Origin: Aliiroseovarius sediminilitoris
GTDB lineage: Bacteria > Pseudomonadota > Alphaproteobacteria > Rhodobacterales > Rhodobacteraceae
Reading direction: 5' to 3'
DNA length: 64,000 bases
NCBI RefSeq assembly: GCF_900109955.1
Contig: NZ_FOJB01000003.1
Coordinates: 62,001 to 126,000 of the forward strand
Under the pieces are notes generated by a model, which was not told the DNA's origin, ran no database searches, and was given only the letters and a program-made list of their open reading frames with translations. Each line of letters starts with the position of its first letter. The stretch's first letter is position 1. A program made the position numbers and the translations under genes. Positions 16,504 through 24,989 of the stretch are shown here, piece by piece.

Positions 16504-19500
16504 TCATCCTCCGACACGATCGCAGGCCGATAGGGTTGATCCGCCTTCTTGAACAGCACGTAAATCGCCGGGATCACCAGAACCGTCAGCAAGGTCGACG
16601 ATGCCAGCCCGAACAGAAGCGAGATCGCAAGCCCCTGAAAGATCGGGTCGGTCAGGATCACCGATGCCCCGATCATCGCGGCAATCGCGGTCAACAGGAT
16701 CGGCTTGAACCGGATCGCACCGGCGCGCAGCAGGGTTTCGCGCAGGGGTTCGTCCCCTTCGGCCCCGTGCCGTATGAAATCTACCAACAGGATCGAGTTG
16801 CGCACGATAATCCCCGCCAGCGCAATGAATCCGATCATCGAAGTTGCGGTGAACGCGGCATCGAACACCCAATGTCCGAACACGATCCCGATGAAGGTCA
16901 GCGGAATGGGCGTCAGGATGATCAACGGCACCCGGAACGACCCGAATTGCGCCACCACCAGCACATAGATCGCCAGGATCGCCACCCCGAACGCCGCGCC
17001 CATGTCGCGGAAGGTGACATATGTGACTTCCCATTCGCCGTCCCACAACAGGGTGGGGGTGGCATCGCTGTCGGGCTGACCATAAAGACTGATTTCGGGC
17101 TTTGGCACCTCGGCACTCCAGGGCCGGTCGTCCAGCGCGTTTTGCACAGCGATCATTCCGTAGATCGGCGCTTCGAAATCACCCGCCATTTCGGCCATCA
17201 CCATTTCGGCAAAACGGCCATTGTGTCGAAAGATCGGATAGTTTCCGGCCTCTTCCGTGACCGTCACAAGATCGCCCAGCTCGACCACGCCCCGGTCGCC
17301 CGGCAACAGGTTTGCGGGCACAGGGGTGGACGCCAGTCGCTCGGACCAGCTCAGCTCGCCCCGCGGCAGGGCCACACGGATTTCGGTCGGGTCGCGCCCC
17401 TCGCCGCGATGGGAATAGCCTACGGGCATCCCGTCGAACAACACGCGGATCGTGTCATAGACATCGCTTTGCAGGACGTTGAAATATTCCAGACTGTCCT
17501 GATCAATCGCCAATCGCAGACGCGGGCGGGGTTGGCCGAAGCTGTCTTCGACATCCACCACATAGGGCACGGCGGCGAAGGCTTCGCGCACCTCGCGCGC
17601 CACCGCCCGCCGGGTGTCGGCATCGGGGCCGTAAATCTCGGCCAGCAAGGTCGCCAGAACCGGTGGCCCCGGCGGGATTTCAGCAATCTGGATCGAGCCG
17701 CCTTCGGGCAGGTCCATATCCGCCAGCATTTCACGTGCCGCCAGGGCGATTTCGTGGGACGAGCGGTCGCGGTGACTCTTTTCTTCAAGATTAACCTGTA
17801 AATCGCCCAGTTCGGGCTGTTTGCGCAAGTAGTAGTGCCGCACAAGCCCGTTGAAGTTGAAGGGTGCCGCCGTCCCCGCATGAAGCTGGATCGAGGTTGC
17901 TTCGGGCAAGGCGGCCAACCGCTCCGCCGCTTCGGTCAGCACACGCTCGGTCCGTTCTAGGCTGGTGCCTTCGGGCATGTCCAGAATGACCTGAAACTCG
18001 GATTTGTTGTCAAAAGGCAGCAGCTTCACGACCACGGTGCGGTCGAAGAAGAAGGTCATCGAGCCGCCGGTCAGAACCAGCACCACGACCAGGAACACAC
18101 CTGCCCGCCAGCGGCTGGCAATCACAGGCGCGGCAATCCGGCGGAACAGACGTCCCAGCACGCCTTCGCTGTCGTGGCCATGCCCGCCAGCCTCTGCACC
18201 GCCGCGCCCGGCGATCTTCAGCATCAGCCACGGGGTCAGGATCACGGCAACGAAGAAGGAAAAGATCATCGCAGCCGACGCATTGACAGGGATCGGCCCC
18301 ATATACGGCCCCATCAGGCCCGACACGAACAGCATCGGCAAAAGTGCAGCCACCACGGTCAGGGTGGCGACGATGGTGGGGTTGCCCACCTCGGCCACAG
18401 CCTCGATCGCGGCGGTCACGCGCGAGCGCCCGTCACGCATCGCCCAGTGTCGCGCGATGTTTTCAATCACCACGATGGCGTCATCAACCAGAATACCGAT
18501 GGAAAAGATCAGCGCGAACAGTGACACCCTGTTGATCGTATAGCCCATCATGTTGGACGCAAACAACGTCAGCAGAATGGTGGTCGGAATAACGATGGCG
18601 ACCACGATACCTTCACGCCATCCAATGACAAGCGTCACAAGCAGCACGATCGAGACCGTGGCAAGGCCAAGGTGAAACAGCAGTTCATCGGCCTTCTCAT
18701 CGGCTGATTGACCATAGTTTCGGGTGACTTCGACCGCGATATCCTCGGGGATCAGACTGCCACGCAGAAGCTCCAGCCGCTCCAGCACATGTTCGGCAAC
18801 CAATACGGCGTTGGCGCCTTCGCGCTTGGCAATTGCCAGCGTCACGGCGGGCAGGCGCGTCCAGGCTGCCGCGGGATCGTCGCGGGTCATCGTCCAGGTG
18901 CGCGCGTCTACGGGTGCGCCACCAACGACGATATCTGCCACATCGCGCACATAGACGGGACGTCCGTCGCGGGTGGTCAGTTGCAACAGGCCAATATCCG
19001 AAGGGCCGCGCAAGGTCTGTCCCGCCGTCACCGTCAGGCTGCGGTCCAGTGTGGTAACGGTGCCTGCCGGGAAGGCCTGGTTGGCTTCGCCCACGCGCGC
19101 GGCCAGTTGTTGCAGTGTGACACCATAAAGGGCCAGCCGTTCGGGATCCGGTTCAATGCGGATCTGGTCCGTGCGCCCGCCAACGATATAGGTCAGCCCT
19201 ACATCCTCGACCGACATAAGCGAGGCGCGCAACTCCTCGACCAGAGAATACAGCGCACGATCGTCCCAATACTCGGCCGCGTCCGGCCTGGGCGACAGGG
19301 TCAGCGCGACAATCGCCACGTCATTGATACCGCGCCCGACAATCAAGGGCTGCGATATGCCCTGCGGGATGCGGTCCATATTGGCCATGATCCGTTCGTT
19401 CACACGCAGGATTGCGTCATCTGGGTCGGTGCCCACGTCAAACCGGGCAGTGACCATCACGCTGTCATCCGCCGTCTGGGAATAGACATGTTCAACCGCA

Positions 19501-19739
19501 TTGATCGAGCCTAGAATCGCCTCAAGCGGTTCTGTCACCAGTTCGACCGCATCGGGCGCGTGCAGCCCGTCGGTGCGCAGCATCACATCGACCATGGGGA
19601 CCGAGATTTGCGGCTCTTCTTCACGTGGGATGACCGCCAGTGCAATCAATCCCATCGCCAGCGAAGCCAACAGCAAAAGCGGCGTCAAGGGCGAGCGGAT
19701 GAACGCCTTGGTCAGACGCCCGGAAATACCCAGCTTCAT
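16500..19739 (-). CDS. RND efflux transporter permease (AcrB superfamily)
   Basis: 1079 residues, the normal length of a proton-driven RND pump subunit. It starts MKLGISGRLTKAFIRSPL with TM1, has a large periplasmic loop, then the TM4 proton-relay segment FSIGILVDDAIVVIENIARHW with the paired Asp residues, a second large loop, and the C-terminal TM10-12 region (TTSMIGFIALAGIIVRNSILLVDF). It would export drugs or hydrophobic compounds from the inner membrane/periplasm in complex with the adaptor gene upstream and an outer-membrane channel not present here. Its start overlaps the adaptor stop by 4 bp. Confidence 0.93.
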   Translation of the reverse strand: MKLGISGRLTKAFIRSPLTPLLLLASLAMGLIALAVIPREEEPQISVPMVDVMLRTDGLHAPDAVELVTEPLEAILGSINAVEHVYSQTADDSVMVTARFDVGTDPDDAILRVNERIMANMDRIPQGISQPLIVGRGINDVAIVALTLSPRPDAAEYWDDRALYSLVEELRASLMSVEDVGLTYIVGGRTDQIRIEPDPERLALYGVTLQQLAARVGEANQAFPAGTVTTLDRSLTVTAGQTLRGPSDIGLLQLTTRDGRPVYVRDVADIVVGGAPVDARTWTMTRDDPAAAWTRLPAVTLAIAKREGANAVLVAEHVLERLELLRGSLIPEDIAVEVTRNYGQSADEKADELLFHLGLATVSIVLLVTLVIGWREGIVVAIVIPTTILLTLFASNMMGYTINRVSLFALIFSIGILVDDAIVVIENIARHWAMRDGRSRVTAAIEAVAEVGNPTIVATLTVVAALLPMLFVSGLMGPYMGPIPVNASAAMIFSFFVAVILTPWLMLKIAGRGGAEAGGHGHDSEGVLGRLFRRIAAPVIASRWRAGVFLVVVLVLTGGSMTFFFDRTVVVKLLPFDNKSEFQVILDMPEGTSLERTERVLTEAAERLAALPEATSIQLHAGTAAPFNFNGLVRHYYLRKQPELGDLQVNLEEKSHRDRSSHEIALAAREMLADMDLPEGGSIQIAEIPPGPPVLATLLAEIYGPDADTRRAVAREVREAFAAVPYVVDVEDSFGQPRPRLRLAIDQDSLEYFNVLQSDVYDTIRVLFDGMPVGYSHRGEGRDPTEIRVALPRGELSWSERLASTPVPANLLPGDRGVVELGDLVTVTEEAGNYPIFRHNGRFAEMVMAEMAGDFEAPIYGMIAVQNALDDRPWSAEVPKPEISLYGQPDSDATPTLLWDGEWEVTYVTFRDMGAAFGVAILAIYVLVVAQFGSFRVPLIILTPIPLTFIGIVFGHWVFDAAFTATSMIGFIALAGIIVRNSILLVDFIRHGAEGDEPLRETLLRAGAIRFKPILLTAIAAMIGASVILTDPIFQGLAISLLFGLASSTLLTVLVIPAIYVLFKKADQPYRPAIVSEDD

Positions 19740-20695
19740 GGCTGCACCAGTTTGTCGCCTGCCGACAATCCTGCAAGAATTTCAACACCGTCGCCGGTTT
19801 CCTCGCCCAACAGAACCACCACGTCGCGCGTGCCGTCAGAGGTTTGCAGGGTCACAAAATCATTGCCGAACCGGGTGGAGACAAGGTCGCGGGGAATGAC
19901 AATGCCCTGCCGCGTATCGACGGTCACATAGACCCGCACGCGTTCGCCCACAAAGAAGCTGCCCAGCCCGTCCACCTCGGCATCTGCCGTGATGCGGCCA
20001 TTGGTGATCTGGGGATAGACCTGCCGGATCACGCCGGTCTGGGCGACTTCGCCCCCAAGTGCGGCCCCGGCGATTTCGATCAGGTTGCCTTCGGCGATGG
20101 ATCGGGCATGGCGTTCGGGCACGTTCAGGCGCAACAGATAGTGATCTGATGCGATGATCGCCACCGGCTCGCCCGGCAACATGACGCTGCCGCGCGGGGC
20201 CAACACGTTCAGCACACGACCTGCGCCGGGGGCCAGCACCTCGCCTTCCCGCTGTTGCTGCACCAACACGTCGCGCGATTGGCGGGCCGAAGCCAACCGC
20301 CCCTCAAGCACCGCCACAGCGGTTTGCGCCTGATCCACGCGGGTTTGGGCGATGATGCCACGCGCCAGCAAGTCCTCGGCCCGCCGCAGGTCGTCACGTG
20401 CCTGTGCCAGTTCCGCCTCAAGCGATGTGGCCTGCGAAGTGGCCGCCGCAATCTGCGGTTCCATCTGTTCGTTGACCACCCGCGCCAGAACGTCACCTGC
20501 CGCAACCATGTCGCCTTCGTCAACCATCAGATCAACAATCGTGCCGCCGATCCGGGTCCGCGCGGTCAACGTATCGACGCTTTCCACCGTGGCGAACACC
20601 GCCTTGCGGTCTGACAGATCGGTGGCCGTCACCTCGTAAGTCTGGGCCATCACCGGCCCGGCAAGAAAAAGGGAAAGAAGCAGTGGTTTTAACAT
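19736..20695 (-). CDS. RND efflux periplasmic adaptor (membrane fusion protein)
   Basis: 319 residues. The ATG at 20695 gives a signal peptide (MLKPLLLSLFLAGPVMA); an upstream open frame exists but overlaps the divergent ArsR gene. The lipoyl-like half-motifs (IGGTIVDLMVDEGDMVAAGDVLA and EVLAPGAGRVLNV) flank a coiled-coil hairpin rich in Ala/Glu/Gln (ATSQATSLEAELAQARDDL). It links the RND pump to an outer-membrane channel. It is divergently transcribed from the ArsR regulator with 145 bp between starts that contain AT-rich inverted repeats. Confidence 0.9.
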   Translation of the reverse strand: MLKPLLLSLFLAGPVMAQTYEVTATDLSDRKAVFATVESVDTLTARTRIGGTIVDLMVDEGDMVAAGDVLARVVNEQMEPQIAAATSQATSLEAELAQARDDLRRAEDLLARGIIAQTRVDQAQTAVAVLEGRLASARQSRDVLVQQQREGEVLAPGAGRVLNVLAPRGSVMLPGEPVAIIASDHYLLRLNVPERHARSIAEGNLIEIAGAALGGEVAQTGVIRQVYPQITNGRITADAEVDGLGSFFVGERVRVYVTVDTRQGIVIPRDLVSTRFGNDFVTLQTSDGTRDVVVLLGEETGDGVEILAGLSAGDKLVQP

Positions 20696-20768
20696 ATCGA
20701 CGCCTTTGGTTTGGGCGGGTTTCTGTCTGCGTCCGGCATTAGGCAGCCAGTTGCGCTTGACTTTCATA

Positions 20769-20797
20769 TTAGCAAAAACTAAATTAGTAAACACTAA
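20769..20797. promoter_or_regulatory. Candidate ArsR operator between the RND adaptor and arsR-type gene
   Basis: Overlapping inverted repeats of TTAGT/ACTAA: TTAGC-AAAA-ACTAA (20769-20782), ACTAA-A-TTAGT (20778-20788, perfect) and TTAGT-AAAC-ACTAA (20784-20797, perfect arms). They lie midway between the two divergent starts, where the adaptor promoter should be. Confidence 0.6.
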
Positions 20798-20840
20798 AAT
20801 ATTGTCAAGTCGGACACGCCTTCCAAAGCAAGGGGAAAAG

Positions 20841-21152
20841 ATGACGCCTGCCAGCACAGACCCGATGGCCGATCTTCTGGCCCGTGCAAATGAGGTCGCG
20901 ACCTTGTTGAAGCAATTGGCCAATACGCGTCGGCTTATGATCCTGTGTCGCCTGGCCGCAGGTCGCGCAACCGTGTCCGAACTGTGCACGGTCGCCGACC
21001 TCTCGCAATCGGCAATCTCGCAGCATCTTGCAAAGATGCGGTCCGAAGGTTTGGTGAAAGGCGAAAAAGAGGGATTGCAGATCTATTACACGATCTCGGA
21101 CCCGCGCTGCCTTGACGTGCTGGGACATCTGAAAGCCAGCTTCTGCGATTGA
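20841..21152 (+). CDS. ArsR-family repressor of SqrR/BigR (persulfide-sensing) type
   Basis: 103 residues, winged-helix ArsR fold. The recognition helix lies in DLSQSAISQHLAKMRSEGLV and the wing in KEGLQIYYTI. Cysteines are at 36, 49, 90 and 102. Cys36 and Cys102 are 66 residues apart, the same spacing as the redox pair of SqrR (Cys41/Cys107) and BigR, which form a polysulfide bridge on exposure to reactive sulfur. No metal-binding ELCVCDL motif is present, so arsenic sensing is unlikely. AGGGGAAAAG precedes the ATG at 20841. It probably represses the divergent RND efflux pair. The sulfur-sensing role is inferred from cysteine spacing. Confidence 0.8.
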   Translation: MTPASTDPMADLLARANEVATLLKQLANTRRLMILCRLAAGRATVSELCTVADLSQSAISQHLAKMRSEGLVKGEKEGLQIYYTISDPRCLDVLGHLKASFCD

Positions 21153-21194
21153 TCGGCTGGTTTGCCCACCCACGCCGAACGGTCAAGACCATAG

Positions 21195-21824
21195 TCAAAC
21201 TGTAATAGTAATGTCGGCTTTCAGGGATGCAGCGGCGACGCGTTCCGCGTTTCGCAGATCATTGTCCGCCGTGCGGGCGCGCGCCTGATCCAGCGTAAGC
21301 CCATGTGCCAGCCACCGATCCACAAGGCGCTGCTCCAGCACCTCTGGCGGCACGTCCAGCCGGACAGATATGTCCCACCAGTCGTTCAGGTCACGCCACC
21401 CCGGCGCGTCAAACAGCAGATAATTGCCCTCGATGATGATGGTGTCGCAGGTCTCGGGCACCACGCCCGCCCCTGCAATGGCGATATCACGATCACGATC
21501 GAAGATCGGAAAATATACGATGTCTGCGTTGGGAAGGGCGCCGACGAGTCGCCGCAGGCCTTCGACATCAAATGTCTCGGGCGCGCCCTTTCGGGCCAGC
21601 AGCCCGCGTGCGGTCAAGACACGATTATCAAGGTGAAAGCCATCCATTGGAACGACCAATGCGTTGCACCCTGCCCCCACCATCAGTTCGGCCAGAACGC
21701 TGGACAGGGTCGTCTTGCCAGAGGCAGGCGGCCCGGCAAGGGCAACAAGCCTGCGCCGTCCGGCACGAGGCGCTGCCAGAATGCGATCCAGCAGCGCCTT
21801 TGCAAGGTCATTTACATCATTCAC
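21195..21824 (-). CDS. frcK: Fructose-operon kinase FrcK (uridine-kinase-like P-loop)
   Basis: 209 residues. P-loop LAGPPASGKTT near residue 30, substrate loop VVPMDGFHLDN and Walker-B-like DTIIIEGNYLLFD mark the nucleoside/pantothenate kinase family. The start is a GTG at 21824 overlapping the ATPase stop (GTGA); no in-frame ATG lies nearby. In Sinorhizobium the fourth gene of frcBCAK is this kinase. Its substrate is presumed to be the imported sugar or a derivative, but that is not certain from sequence. Confidence 0.82.
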   Translation of the reverse strand: MNDVNDLAKALLDRILAAPRAGRRRLVALAGPPASGKTTLSSVLAELMVGAGCNALVVPMDGFHLDNRVLTARGLLARKGAPETFDVEGLRRLVGALPNADIVYFPIFDRDRDIAIAGAGVVPETCDTIIIEGNYLLFDAPGWRDLNDWWDISVRLDVPPEVLEQRLVDRWLAHGLTLDQARARTADNDLRNAERVAAASLKADITITV

Positions 21825-22603
21825 GCAGCATCCTCGGCCGGTGGTTCCTTCGCGCCCGTCATGAACGCGACGGCGTCGGACATGGTATAATCTTTCGGGT
21901 CGATGGTGCAAAGCCGCTTGCCCAGCCGGTGAATGTGAATGCGGTCTGCGACCTCGAACACGTGGGGCATGTTGTGGCTGATCAGGATGATCGGAATACC
22001 ACGGGCGCGCACGTCCTGGATCAGCTCCAGCACCTTGCGGCTTTCCTTGACGCCCAACGCTGCCGTCGGTTCATCCATGATGATGAACTTGGTGGCGAAG
22101 GCGGCAGCGCGTGCGACGGCGACGCCCTGACGCTGACCCCCTGACAAGGTCTCGACCGGTTGTTTGATCGACTGGACTGTCATCAGCCCAAGCTCGGTCA
22201 GCTTGTCACGGGCAAATTTCTCCATCGCTGGTTGGTCCAGCATGCGCAGATATTTCCCCATCCAGCCTTCCTTGCGAATCTCGCGACCGGTGAACATGTT
22301 GTCGGCAATCGACAGCGCGGGGGACAGGGCGAGGTTCTGATACACGATCTCGATCCCCATATCCCGTGCCTCGATGGGCGAATTGAACCTGACCGGCTTG
22401 CCTTCGATCAGGATCTCGCCTTCGTCCGGCATGGTCGCCCCGCAGATCGCCTTGACGATCGACGACTTTCCCGCACCGTTGTCACCGATGACGGCAAGAA
22501 CCTCGCCCGCGCGCAGTTCGAAATCCGAGTGGTCAATCGCGGTCACGTGGCCATAGCGCTTCACGACACCGCGGGCCTGAACGACAGGAGTTGCGTTTTC
22601 CAT
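21821..22603 (-). CDS. frcA: Fructose ABC importer ATPase FrcA
   Basis: 260 residues, a single ATPase domain and not the double domain of ribose/xylose importers, which matches FrcA. Walker A GDNGAGKSSIVKAI, signature LSGGQRQGVAVARA, Walker B FIIMDEPTAALG and switch His in LISHNMPHV are intact. The start at 22603 (MENATPV) overlaps the permease stop in a TAATG junction. It energises sugar uptake with FrcC and FrcB. Confidence 0.9.
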   Translation of the reverse strand: MENATPVVQARGVVKRYGHVTAIDHSDFELRAGEVLAVIGDNGAGKSSIVKAICGATMPDEGEILIEGKPVRFNSPIEARDMGIEIVYQNLALSPALSIADNMFTGREIRKEGWMGKYLRMLDQPAMEKFARDKLTELGLMTVQSIKQPVETLSGGQRQGVAVARAAAFATKFIIMDEPTAALGVKESRKVLELIQDVRARGIPIILISHNMPHVFEVADRIHIHRLGKRLCTIDPKDYTMSDAVAFMTGAKEPPAEDAA

Positions 22604-23685
22604 TATGCCGATACCCTTCTGATCCATTGGTCAATTGCGACCGCAATGATGATAAGCCAGCCGATGGCAAAGACCTGCCACAACACATCCACGCCTGACA
22701 GGCGCAAACCCGACCGGAAGACGCCGACGATCAACGCGCCGAACAGCGCCCCCATGATCGACCCGCGCCCACCGAACAGCGAAATGCCCCCGATGACAAC
22801 GGCGGTGATGGAATCCAGATTGCCTTCGTAAAACGACTGCGGCGAAATTGACCCGACACGCCCAATCGACGCCCAGCCCGCCAGTGCACAGATGAACCCG
22901 GCCACGCCATAGACCGACAACAGCGTGCGGTCGGTGCGGATGCCGGACAGATCGGCCGCTTCCTTGTCGTCACCGATGGCATAGACATGACGACCCCATG
23001 CGGTCTTGTTCAGCATATACCACAGCACGATGAAGACGACGATCATCAAAAGCGCGCTGAGCGTGATCCGGGCACCGCCGATGCTGAAGGATTCGCCAAA
23101 GAATTTCAGAAACGGGGCTTCGGCGTCGATATCCTGTCCGCGAATGGACTGCGCCCCGGACAGCCACAACAGCAGCGCATAAAAGATCGACCAGGTGCCA
23201 AGGGTCGTGATGAACGGCGGCAGCTTGATCCGGGTGATGAACCAGCCGTTCAACGCCCCCGCGCCAACGCCACCCATCAGGCCGATCACAATCGCGATCA
23301 GAGTGGGCACGCCCGAAAATACAGCAAGGTTGCCCATAACAACTGACATCAGAACCATGATGGCCGCGACCGACAGATCAATGCCCGCCGTGATGATGAT
23401 CAACGACTGGGCGGCGGCCAGAATGCCGATGATCGACACCTGTTGCAGGATCAGGCTGAGGTTGAAGGCCGAGAAGAACTTGCCCCCGGCGATCAGACCG
23501 AAAGCAATCAGGCTCAGCACCAGCACGATCACGGGAACCAGCGTGGGGTTGTTGTGAAGCAGGTGCTGAATCCGTTCCAGCACCGTATGATGTTTGACAT
23601 TGAACGCGGCGACACTTGCATCGCTCTGGTCCAAAGCGTGTTCAAAGTCCTGGCCTTTTTTGGCCGGTGTTGTCGGATCAGACAT
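22603..23685 (-). CDS. frcC: Fructose ABC importer permease FrcC
   Basis: 360 residues, about ten membrane helices, of the RbsC/AraH branched sugar permease family (for example VVIGGISLFGGRGSIMGALFGA, the conserved cytoplasmic motif near the C-terminus, and ITAGIDLSVAAIMVLMSVV). A ~50-residue polar N-terminal extension precedes the first helix. It lies between frcB (111 bp upstream, with a stable hairpin in the gap) and frcA. Confidence 0.9.
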   Translation of the reverse strand: MSDPTTPAKKGQDFEHALDQSDASVAAFNVKHHTVLERIQHLLHNNPTLVPVIVLVLSLIAFGLIAGGKFFSAFNLSLILQQVSIIGILAAAQSLIIITAGIDLSVAAIMVLMSVVMGNLAVFSGVPTLIAIVIGLMGGVGAGALNGWFITRIKLPPFITTLGTWSIFYALLLWLSGAQSIRGQDIDAEAPFLKFFGESFSIGGARITLSALLMIVVFIVLWYMLNKTAWGRHVYAIGDDKEAADLSGIRTDRTLLSVYGVAGFICALAGWASIGRVGSISPQSFYEGNLDSITAVVIGGISLFGGRGSIMGALFGALIVGVFRSGLRLSGVDVLWQVFAIGWLIIIAVAIDQWIRRVSA

Positions 23686-23756
23686 GACTCTCTCCCTTAC
23701 CGGTCAGCGTAACTGCGGCATCAGATTCCGTCAAAATTGACAAGGCGAATGGGAGA

Positions 23757-23778
23757 GCGGGGCGTAATGACGCCCCGC
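23757..23778 (-). promoter_or_regulatory. Intercistronic hairpin between frcB and frcC
   Basis: GCGGGGCGT (23757-23765) pairs perfectly with ACGCCCCGC (23770-23778) around an AATG tetraloop. On the minus strand no U-run follows, so it is more likely an mRNA-stabilising or partial-attenuation element that raises binding-protein yield over permease. Confidence 0.6.
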
Positions 23779-23796
23779 CCGGAAGATTGGTTGGGG

Positions 23797-24807
23797 TTAG
23801 CCCCAGCACTTCTCCAGACCTTCAGCAGACGTGATCGACGGAACGCCTTCGACGGGTTGGTCGGTGATCAGCTCGACACCGGTGTTGAAGAAGTCCAGCC
23901 CTTCGCTGTTCTGCGGCTTCTCGCCGGTTTCCGCGAAGGTCTTGATCGCTTCGATCCCCTTCGAGGCCATCAGCAGCGGAAACTGCATCGCGGTCGCGCC
24001 GATCACGCCATCGGCCACGTCCTGCACGCCGGGGCAACCGCCATCGACGGACACGATCGTAACACCTTCGTCCTTGCCGAACGACTTGAGCGCCTCGTAG
24101 GCTCCGGCCGCAGCGGGTTCGTTGATCGTATAGACAAGGTTGATGTCCGGGTCGATCTGCAACAGGTTTTCCATCGCGGTGCGACCGCCATCGGGGGAAC
24201 CATCCGTCACGTCGTTGCCAACAATGCGCGGATCGTCTTCGTCGCCAATGTCGGTCGGGTCCTTGATGTCGATGCCGAAGCCTTGCAGGAACCCGTTGTC
24301 ACGCTGGTAATCCACCGAAACTTCGGATGCGTTCAGGTCCAGCAGCGCGATTTTCGCGTTGGCAGCATCGTCGCCCATCTTCGCCTTGGCCCACTGGCCG
24401 ATCAGAACACCGGCCTTGAAATTGTCGGTGGCGAAGGTCGCGTCTGCCGCGTCGGCGGGCTCAAACTGGGTGTCCAACGCGATCACAAGCGCACCGGCTT
24501 CACGCGCCTGAGTGATCACCGGAACCAGCGCGCGGCTGTCGGTCGGCGTTATCAGAATACCCTTGGCACCTGAAGCGATGCAGGTCTCAACCGCGGCAAC
24601 CTGAGTTTCCACATCGCCGTCGTATTTTCCCGCATAGGTCGACAGGCTGATGCCATTCGCTTCAGCCGCTGCCGATGCCCCTTCTTTCATTTTTACGAAG
24701 AACGGGTTGGTGTCGGTCTTGGTGATCAGACAGGCATTGGTTTCCGCATAGGCTGCACCAGCCATAAGGGTCATCGCCAAAGTCGAAGTGGTCATTAGGG
24801 TTTTCAT
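23797..24807 (-). CDS. frcB: Fructose-binding periplasmic protein FrcB
   Basis: 336 residues with a signal peptide ([21 protein letters not shown]). The mature part is a periplasmic-binding-protein-like I (ribose-type) fold: [31 protein letters not shown] and [21 protein letters not shown] are the standard hinge and sugar-contact stretches. GGGAGGAAAAC precedes the ATG at 24807. It is first in the operon and divergent from the ROK regulator. The fructose assignment rests on family resemblance plus the frcR-frcBCAK gene order. Confidence 0.9.
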   Translation of the reverse strand: MKTLMTTSTLAMTLMAGAAYAETNACLITKTDTNPFFVKMKEGASAAAEANGISLSTYAGKYDGDVETQVAAVETCIASGAKGILITPTDSRALVPVITQAREAGALVIALDTQFEPADAADATFATDNFKAGVLIGQWAKAKMGDDAANAKIALLDLNASEVSVDYQRDNGFLQGFGIDIKDPTDIGDEDDPRIVGNDVTDGSPDGGRTAMENLLQIDPDINLVYTINEPAAAGAYEALKSFGKDEGVTIVSVDGGCPGVQDVADGVIGATAMQFPLLMASKGIEAIKTFAETGEKPQNSEGLDFFNTGVELITDQPVEGVPSITSAEGLEKCWG

Positions 24808-24924
24808 GTTTTCCTCCCACAAGAAACAGTTTCTGGATTTGGACAAGGCTCCTCCCCCATCCAAGCCTGCATAGGTTGAACAGCAGGTCTGACCCTAAAA
24901 AGCCCGATTCCCCTGCTCGTGTCA

Positions 24925-24951
24925 ATTAGTTTGTTAACTTTACTTACTAAT
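24925..24951. promoter_or_regulatory. Candidate FrcR operator
   Basis: ATTAGT (24925-24930) and ACTAAT (24946-24951) form an inverted repeat around the palindrome GTTAAC (24933-24938), between the divergent starts of frcB (24807) and frcR (24990). Long AT-rich inverted repeats are typical ROK operators. Confidence 0.5.
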
Positions 24952-24989
24952 GGATTGGGTTTATCTTTTATTCCATACGGGAGGCAACT

